DNA of 64,000 nt from an uncultured Acetatifactor sp. Its GTDB lineage: Bacteria > Bacillota > Clostridia > Lachnospirales > Lachnospiraceae. The stretch is taken from positions 1 through 64,000 of the forward strand of contig CAJUAB010000025.1 of the NCBI GenBank assembly GCA_910583845.1, in the 5' to 3' direction. The position numbers and the translations under genes are program-made. The notes below the pieces were generated by a model. It saw only the letters and a list, made by a program, of their open reading frames with translations. It was not told the DNA's origin and did not search any database. Positions 57,932-64,000 of this stretch are shown piece after piece. Position 1 is the first letter of the stretch. Each line of letters begins with the position of its first letter.

Positions 57932-60900
57932 TCCGGCTCCGTCACGCAGCATCCCAGCCGGGAAGAATACAGAATCTTTTCCTTCACCGGCAGCCGCATC
58001 AGCTTGCCCAGAGCCTCCTCGTAATATTTCAGCTGTTCCGCGTAGCGGTTCCACAGCTCCCGGCCGTTTTCCACCCGGTCGGTCTTGTAATCCACCACCA
58101 CAATCTGTCCGTCCTCCACAAAAAAGGCGTCGATGATTCCCTGGATCAGCACTTTTTCCTGGGCGGGGAAGCCGCTCTTAAGTCTGGCCGCGCTGATCCC
58201 GTAGACAAAGGGCTGCTCTCGGTAAAGCTCTCCCGCAGCGGCGGCCCGCCACATACGCCAGGCGATGGGGTCCTGGAAAAAGCGCAGCAGCTGGTGCTCC
58301 CGCAGCACCTGGCGGTAGCTTTCCGGAAGCCTGCCCTCCGCCACCTCCCGGGCCAGCATTTCCCGCAGATTCTCCTTCAGCTTTTCTCCGTCCCCCCATG
58401 TCCGGAAGTCCTCCGGGCTCTGCGGCATCCTCTCATACACATTCTGATACAGCCCCTCATAGTCCGCCAGTTCCATGACTTTGTGGAAAGCATTGCCCCG
58501 CAGGGTTCCCCCCGCCTCCTCTTCATCCCTTCGGAATCTGGGAATATAAGGCAAAATCTCCTTCTGCTCAAAGGCCTGATAAGCCGCCTCGTCCTTCTCC
58601 TCCATGGCGGCGATCTTAAGCTCCGATACGCTGGTTTTGGTATACAGCTGCTCCAGCTGTGTGTAGGCATAAGTATAGGAAAAACGCTGTTCCAGCTCCC
58701 GGACCTGCTCCGGGTCCGCCCACAGCCCGGCCTGCTTAAGCCGCATCTCCCTCTGGGCCAGATCCACCTGTTTCCGGATCTGTTCCCCCGCCAGACCCTC
58801 CTCCTGCCAGATGGCCACCTGCACATGGGCCGGGTCCAGCGCGGCCAGAATATCTTCCAGAAAGCTGCCCGCTTTCATAAAGTCCAGATAACTGAATGCG
58901 CCCCCGCCGGAATGGTTTCGAAGCCGAGATTGTTGCCACATCTCCTCCGCGTCCGCCACACAGGCCGTCATGATCAGCTTCTCCCTGGCTCTGGTCAGCG
59001 CCACATACAGCACCCGCAGCTCCTCCGCCAGATTTTCTTCCCGCATTTTCCTGGACAGTACCATTTTCCGCAGGGTCTTGTTGCGCGTCCGGCCCTCCAC
59101 ATCCACAAAATCCGTCCCCAGCCCAAAGTCCATATCCATCAGAAAACTCTGATTCACATCCTGCATGTTGAAGCGCTTGGCCAGCCCGGAGACAAAGGCG
59201 ATGGGAAATTCCAGGCCCTTGCTTTTATGAATGCTCATAATCCGCACCACATCCGCATACTCATCCGGAGAGCCCGCTTCCCCGAAATCCACGTCATACT
59301 GTTCCAGCTGCTCGATATAGCGGACAAAATGAAAGAGCCCGAAATAGCTGGTCTTCTCAAAATCCGACGCCTTGGTGAGCAGCATCTCCACATTCGCCCG
59401 GCGCTTTCCGCCCGCGGGCATGGCAGTTACATAATGCAGATAGTCATGGTCCCGGATCACCGTCTCCAAAAGCCGCCGGATGGGCATGTAGACCGTATAA
59501 CGCCGGTAAACGCCCACCTTCTCTACAAAAAGGCGGCATTTTTCCCGCAGCCCCCCGGCGTCCTCCGTTTCCAAGGCCGCCCTATCCCGCACGGCCTGCC
59601 ACAGGCTCGCCTCCCGGTCCACGCTTTTCAGCAGCGCGATCTCCTCCTCCGAAAAGCCGCCGAAGACGGACTTCATCACGCCGAACAGCGGAATCTCCTG
59701 GGTGGGATTATCCAGCACACGCAGCAGCTGCAACAGCTCCTGCACCTCCGTGGCCGCAAAATACCCGGTCTTGGATGAGATATACACCGGGATTCCCTCC
59801 GCCTCCAGCACCGCCTTGAACTCCTCGTCCCAGCCGCTGCCGGTGCGAAGCAGGATCACGATATCACCATACCTTACAGGCCGCAGGGCCCCCGTGGCCT
59901 TATCCGTCACCTCATGCTCCCGACGCAGCCGGTGAATCCGGGCGGCGATCATCCGGGCCTCCCGGGTCCTGGCCGTCTCCTCGCTGCCCTGCTCCGGCTT
60001 TTCTGCCAGCAGCAGCTCACTCCGGCTGTCAGGCCCTTCGGGATACTCCGCCCCCACATACAGCGCCGCCCGGTCGTCATAGGCAATACCGCCCTTGTCC
60101 CGGCTCATCAGATGCACAAAAATACTGTTTACCGTGTCCAGCACCTCCCGGCGGCTCCGGAAGTTCCTGCTTAAGTCAATGCGCTGACAGCTGCCGTCCT
60201 CCCGGGTGTAGGTGTGGTATTTCTCCAGAAACAGCTCCGGCCTGGCCAGACGGAACTTATAGATGCTCTGCTTCACATCCCCCACCATAAAGCGGTTGAA
60301 ATGCCCCTCCTCCTCGCCGGACACCGCCCAGAGCAGATATTCCTGCACAAGATTGCTGTCCTGATACTCATCTATCAATATTTCGTGAAAATACTCCCTG
60401 TACTCCCGGGCCACAGGGCTGGGGATAATCCGCTCCTCCTGCTCCCGGGGGCCCTGCGCCTCAGTCCTCCCCGTCTCCCGGCAAAGCAGGATCTCCAGCG
60501 CGTAATGCTCAATGTCGGAGAAATCCATGAGCTTTTTCTCCTGCTTGCGCGCCCGGAATTCCTGCCCGAACTCCAGGGCCAGCTCCGCCAGCATACGCAC
60601 CGGCTCCTGACACGCGTTCATCTGCGCCAGACTCAGTTCCATGGGAGTGACAAAAAACTGCTCCCGCAGTTCCTGTAACGTATCCTTTACCCTGCCCCGC
60701 AGGTTTTTCGCCAGCTCTCTCTTGTCCGGCGACACGGCGGGGTCCTTTTTCACGGGCAATCTGCCAAAACGCACACGGGCCAGGGTCTGCGCCAGACCTT
60801 CCATCCCTCCGGCCTCCTGTCCCCAGGCGGCAATCTCCCGCAAGGTCCCCAGCAGCAGATCCCGCTCCTGCTCCACCACAGGGACATACATATAAGGGCC

Positions 60901-61626
60901 GTCCGCCTCCTGGCAGATCTCCAGCACCTGCTCCAGAGTGTCCGCACAACCCTGTATCATTTTCTCCAGATACTGCCGCAGATACTTTCCGCAGGCTGAC
61001 TGCTCCCAGGCAGCTTCATCCGGGACGGCATAGTCCTCTCTCCGCTCTTCCAGCCACTGCCGGGGCCAGGGACAGCTCTCCGCGTACTCGTGAAGTTTCA
61101 GAATATGCTGTTCCAGTACGCTCTCCCGCCCTCCGGGGCAAAAAAATTCCACACAACGCGTAAAGACGGGATCACCCTCCGCAAAATGCCTCTCCAACAG
61201 GGCCTGCAGCACATCCTGCTTCAACAGCTTGCTCTCTCCCTCGTCCGCCACCCGCATGGCCGGGTCCAGGCCGATTTCCTGGAAATGATTGCGGATCAGA
61301 TAGAGGCAGAAGCTGTCAATGGTGGTAATCAGCGCGTTGTGCAGCAGCGTCACCTGCCGCTCGATGTGGGCATTCTCCGGATGCTCCTCCAGCTGTTTCT
61401 CCAGCCCCAGCCGTATACGTTCCCTCATCTCGGCGGCGGCGGCATTGGTAAACGTCACGATCAGCAGGCGGTCCACATCCACGGGGCAGGAGGTATCGCA
61501 GATCATACGGACAATCCTTTCCACCAGCACGGCGGTTTTACCGCTGCCCGCCGCCGCGGACACCAGGATATTGCGCCCCCGCAAATCAATGACCTTCTGC
61601 TGGTCCGGGGTAAACTGTATGCTCAT
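57910..61626 (-). CDS. addA: ATP-dependent helicase/nuclease subunit A
   Basis: Subunit of AddAB, 1238 aa, which processes double-strand breaks for RecA loading. UvrD-type helicase with Walker A AAAGSGKT (residues 24-31), motif Ia FTNAAAAEM, DEYQDSN (motif II), and GDVKQSIYKFR (motif III). The C-terminal RecB-type nuclease has the VDYKTD segment near residue 1185. ATG at 61626 with GGAGGAGG replaces the frame start at 61653; it overlaps addB by 41 bp, so the two are coupled. Length is normal for Clostridia. Confidence 0.95.
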   Translation of the reverse strand: MSIQFTPDQQKVIDLRGRNILVSAAAGSGKTAVLVERIVRMICDTSCPVDVDRLLIVTFTNAAAAEMRERIRLGLEKQLEEHPENAHIERQVTLLHNALITTIDSFCLYLIRNHFQEIGLDPAMRVADEGESKLLKQDVLQALLERHFAEGDPVFTRCVEFFCPGGRESVLEQHILKLHEYAESCPWPRQWLEERREDYAVPDEAAWEQSACGKYLRQYLEKMIQGCADTLEQVLEICQEADGPYMYVPVVEQERDLLLGTLREIAAWGQEAGGMEGLAQTLARVRFGRLPVKKDPAVSPDKRELAKNLRGRVKDTLQELREQFFVTPMELSLAQMNACQEPVRMLAELALEFGQEFRARKQEKKLMDFSDIEHYALEILLCRETGRTEAQGPREQEERIIPSPVAREYREYFHEILIDEYQDSNLVQEYLLWAVSGEEEGHFNRFMVGDVKQSIYKFRLARPELFLEKYHTYTREDGSCQRIDLSRNFRSRREVLDTVNSIFVHLMSRDKGGIAYDDRAALYVGAEYPEGPDSRSELLLAEKPEQGSEETARTREARMIAARIHRLRREHEVTDKATGALRPVRYGDIVILLRTGSGWDEEFKAVLEAEGIPVYISSKTGYFAATEVQELLQLLRVLDNPTQEIPLFGVMKSVFGGFSEEEIALLKSVDREASLWQAVRDRAALETEDAGGLREKCRLFVEKVGVYRRYTVYMPIRRLLETVIRDHDYLHYVTAMPAGGKRRANVEMLLTKASDFEKTSYFGLFHFVRYIEQLEQYDVDFGEAGSPDEYADVVRIMSIHKSKGLEFPIAFVSGLAKRFNMQDVNQSFLMDMDFGLGTDFVDVEGRTRNKTLRKMVLSRKMREENLAEELRVLYVALTRAREKLIMTACVADAEEMWQQSRLRNHSGGGAFSYLDFMKAGSFLEDILAALDPAHVQVAIWQEEGLAGEQIRKQVDLAQREMRLKQAGLWADPEQVRELEQRFSYTYAYTQLEQLYTKTSVSELKIAAMEEKDEAAYQAFEQKEILPYIPRFRRDEEEAGGTLRGNAFHKVMELADYEGLYQNVYERMPQSPEDFRTWGDGEKLKENLREMLAREVAEGRLPESYRQVLREHQLLRFFQDPIAWRMWRAAAAGELYREQPFVYGISAARLKSGFPAQEKVLIQGIIDAFFVEDGQIVVVDYKTDRVENGRELWNRYAEQLKYYEEALGKLMRLPVKEKILYSSRLGCCVTEPEEAKEHI

Positions 61627-64000
61627 CGCCAAGCTCCTCCTCCATGCTCTCAAATATCTCCTGCTTATCCAGTTCTTTCAGCAGACGCCTGCGGTATCCC
61701 GGCACGCCGGGGTCAAAGCCGCACACTTTCTTGTAAGCGCAGTAGGCGCAGGCTTCCTGGCTACCCTTCTCATAGGGATTGACTTCCTTGTGGCCCGCCA
61801 GGATCTCCTGGCCGATCTGCCGCACCTTGTGGCTCACGTAGGCGGATACCAGCCCCAGCTCCTGACTGCTCATGACGCTGGAACGGGCGGAATAGCTGCC
61901 GTCCTTCTTTTTTTCCACCGGGATCACGGTGGATCTGTCCCCCATCTCCCGGTCCAGCCTCTGAATGATATCCTCCTCGCCGCATACCACGCCGTTCATC
62001 CGCAGCTGTTCCAGAATCTGCTCATTGACCTCCTGGGGGCTGAGTTCCACCGCAGACTCCACCATGGGGTCCGTCACATGGTAGTAGAGCATGGCCGCCG
62101 GCACAATCTCCTTGTCCGGATGTCTGCGGGCCTCCATCTCCATGGCCGCGTTCATATACACCACCAGCTGCAGCTGCAGCCCGTAATAAAGCGCCGCCAG
62201 ATCAAAACGCCTGTCGCCGGATTTATAGTCAATCACCTTCACATAGACCCGCTCTTCGCTCTCCGAGATATCCACCCGGTCGATACGCCCCGTAAGCCGC
62301 ATTTTCTCCTGCTCCGACAGAGCGATATTCACCGCCTCCAGACGGTCCGCCACATGAAAGGATAACTCATGGCCATCCGGCACAAAACTCCCCTTCTGTA
62401 ACTGCCGCTGCAATGCCCTTACCGTCCGCTTGAGTATCCTGGCCATGCGCTGTACCCCGTAGGCGCTGCGGGCGCTGGCATAAAGCACGCTGCTCCCATA
62501 CTGGGCCGCGAATTCCTCCATGGCCTTCTCCACAGCCTGTTCCCCCCATTCCTCCGGGAAGTCGAACCAGGTATAGCCGCTCTCCTCCAGTCTCCCGGCA
62601 AAGGCATCCAGCACCTGATGGAACGCATTGCCCATGTCCACATCCTCAAAGCCAAACTCCTCCCGTTCCCGCAAAGTCAGACCGTACTGCAGAAAATGTC
62701 TGTATGCGCAGGCCGCGTAGGTCTCCAGGCGGCTCACACTGTTTTCCAGACGCAGACCGTACAGCGCCCGGGCCACCGCCCGGGACAGGCCACTCTCCTG
62801 ATAGTGGAGAAAGGCGGCTCTGTGCAGCAGTTCCACCTTTTCCCGCTGCTGCTCCTGCCCCGCGTAAGCCGCGTAAAGAGAGAAAAAATCACGGCCTTCT
62901 TCCCCCCCCTGCGTTCTCTCCCCAAAGCCCTCCATCGTCCCTTCCACATAATCCCGCAGTCCCTGGGCCAGATAGCGCATACCCTCCCGGGGAGTCATCA
63001 CCCTGGACAGCACCGGTGCCTGGGCCGGACGCCCGATCTCCAGAGCCGGAAAGAGTCTCCGCAGAACGCCCACCAGATAGGCCGGTCGGATACTCCTGCC
63101 GTCATTGCCCATACGGGCGTAGGACAGGTACAGCTGCCGGGAGGGTTTGGTCAGATTCAGATACAGATACAGGCGCTGAATAAACATCTGCTGCCTGGGT
63201 GTGGGGGCCAGCTCCAGCTGCGAATCCTTCAGGAATTCCCGGTCCATGTCCGAGATGATTCCCCCCTTGGAAGCGCTCTTGGGAATATTGCCGTCATTTA
63301 CCCCCAGAAAAAAGAGCACCTTGATCTGTTTCAGCCGGGTACGCTCCATATCCCCCACCAGAATACGGTCCACATTCTGGGGCAAAGTGCCCACCTGGAT
63401 CTCTCCGAAGCCCGCCTCCAGAATATCATAAAACTCCTGTCCGGTGATCACCTCTTCCCCCAGCAATCCGTGAATCTGCTCCAGCAGTTCCATCACCAGG
63501 CGGTAGATCTGCTCGTACTCCTTGGCCCGAACCAGATCCCCCGCGCTCCGGAAGCCCGCCGCCATCTCCACCAGCAGCCGCTGTACCTGGTTGTCATGGA
63601 GAAAATCATAGAGCTGATTTACATAAACCGCCGCCGAAGCCTGCTTTTCCCCCTTAAGAGGCAGCAGCTGGTCCATCATACGCGCCCGCAGAGCATTGAT
63701 CCGCTGTAAGGGCTCTTCCTCCTCCCCCATGGAGCGGGTCTTGCGGGTGAACAGCTGGCTCCATTTTCTGCATCCTCTGATGCCTGTCTCCCGCACATAA
63801 TTCTCCAGATTGTCCACTTCTCCCGGTTCCAGCGCGGAAAGTCCGCTGCGCAGGTAATGAAACACCGCCTCATAGGAAAAATCCTGTAAAAACAGCTGCA
63901 ACGCGCTCTTGATATACTCCGTCATGGGATTGAGGGTAATCCCTCTGGTACGGTCTATATAGCAGGGGATACCCATGTCCGAAAACTCCGCCTCCACATG
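61586..64000 (-). CDS. addB: ATP-dependent nuclease subunit B, C-terminal part
   Basis: The frame is open to the window edge (804 codons seen of about 1150 expected), so the N-terminal portion lies outside. Visible: the inactivated helicase region (RILVGDMERTRLKQIKVLFFLGVNDG), the nuclease domain (VKVIDYKSGDRRFDLAALYYGLQLQLVVY) and the C-terminal iron-sulfur Cys cluster (ACAYCAYKKVCGFD). Chi recognition and the second nuclease activity reside in this subunit. Stop overlaps the addA start. Confidence 0.95.
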   Translation of the reverse strand, partial: HVEAEFSDMGIPCYIDRTRGITLNPMTEYIKSALQLFLQDFSYEAVFHYLRSGLSALEPGEVDNLENYVRETGIRGCRKWSQLFTRKTRSMGEEEEPLQRINALRARMMDQLLPLKGEKQASAAVYVNQLYDFLHDNQVQRLLVEMAAGFRSAGDLVRAKEYEQIYRLVMELLEQIHGLLGEEVITGQEFYDILEAGFGEIQVGTLPQNVDRILVGDMERTRLKQIKVLFFLGVNDGNIPKSASKGGIISDMDREFLKDSQLELAPTPRQQMFIQRLYLYLNLTKPSRQLYLSYARMGNDGRSIRPAYLVGVLRRLFPALEIGRPAQAPVLSRVMTPREGMRYLAQGLRDYVEGTMEGFGERTQGGEEGRDFFSLYAAYAGQEQQREKVELLHRAAFLHYQESGLSRAVARALYGLRLENSVSRLETYAACAYRHFLQYGLTLREREEFGFEDVDMGNAFHQVLDAFAGRLEESGYTWFDFPEEWGEQAVEKAMEEFAAQYGSSVLYASARSAYGVQRMARILKRTVRALQRQLQKGSFVPDGHELSFHVADRLEAVNIALSEQEKMRLTGRIDRVDISESEERVYVKVIDYKSGDRRFDLAALYYGLQLQLVVYMNAAMEMEARRHPDKEIVPAAMLYYHVTDPMVESAVELSPQEVNEQILEQLRMNGVVCGEEDIIQRLDREMGDRSTVIPVEKKKDGSYSARSSVMSSQELGLVSAYVSHKVRQIGQEILAGHKEVNPYEKGSQEACAYCAYKKVCGFDPGVPGYRRRLLKELDKQEIFESMEEELGDEHTVYPGPAEGH

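Overview
The window looks like chromosomal DNA of a low-G+C-phylum (Bacillota/Clostridia) anaerobe, most likely a Lachnospiraceae-type gut bacterium whose own G+C content is moderately high. This is an inference from AddAB instead of RecBCD, a TPP riboswitch on an ECF-type ThiT, GGAGG-type ribosome sites on most genes, LytTR/AgrC-like and OmpR-type two-component genes, and a very large glycan operon whose ABC importers have no ATPase of their own. No rRNA, tRNA or CRISPR array was seen.

Layout. 1-584: 3' end of a phage-type tail-fibre gene with a 24-residue repeat. 734-3761: class B sortase, then an AgrC-like GHKL kinase and LytTR regulator. 3959-10356: a minus-strand cluster that reads Zn-ribbon membrane protein, OmpR-type regulator, terminator, ornithine-carbamoyltransferase-like enzyme, ABC ATPase, ABC permease, erythromycin-esterase-like lipoprotein and sensor kinase; it looks like an antibiotic or stress response module. 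10484-13093: PTS enzyme I and a FruK-type kinase. 13288-16526: aminotransferase, two GNAT acetyltransferases and a DUF4303-like protein. 16746-18575: FtsH.

18,833-22,980 is a conspicuously AT-rich accessory island. It carries a three-gene ABC-3C type conflict (defence) cassette (nuclease-like protein, small middle component, DUF2326 SMC-like ATPase), a gene remnant, a small Cys-rich membrane protein and a small XRE regulator.

22,982-56,723 is one co-directional block. A consensus promoter (55,384-55,412), bracketed by two AAAAACGTTTTT operators, precedes 19 tightly packed minus-strand genes that end at a strong hairpin terminator (22,982-23,037). In order they are: a DUF4886 esterase-like protein, a GH55-like lipoprotein, a solute-binding lipoprotein, a 1005-residue membrane-anchored binding protein with two beta-sandwich modules, two permeases, an NHL-TPR-Yip1 membrane protein, a DUF5696 protein, two more permeases, GH88, DUF2264, GH3 (inverted domain order), GH30, GH5 lipoprotein, a LacI regulator, GH161, GH94 and GH16. 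A second LacI gene lies just upstream and is itself flanked by the same operator motif. The set fits surface trimming of beta-1,3/1,6-glucan, import of oligosaccharides, and cytoplasmic hydrolysis plus phosphorolysis to glucose 1-phosphate; GH88 and DUF2264 suggest uronic acid decorations.

56,757-57,851: promoter, TPP riboswitch and thiT. 57,910-64,000: addA and the 3' part of addB, cut by the window end.

The most interesting leads are: the two-permease-pair import system with its unusual membrane partners; a 58-bp element found twice, directly ahead of the ribosome sites of an Ere-like gene and a GNAT gene, whose differences include a compensatory base pair; the ABC-3C cassette; and the operator architecture of the glycan locus.
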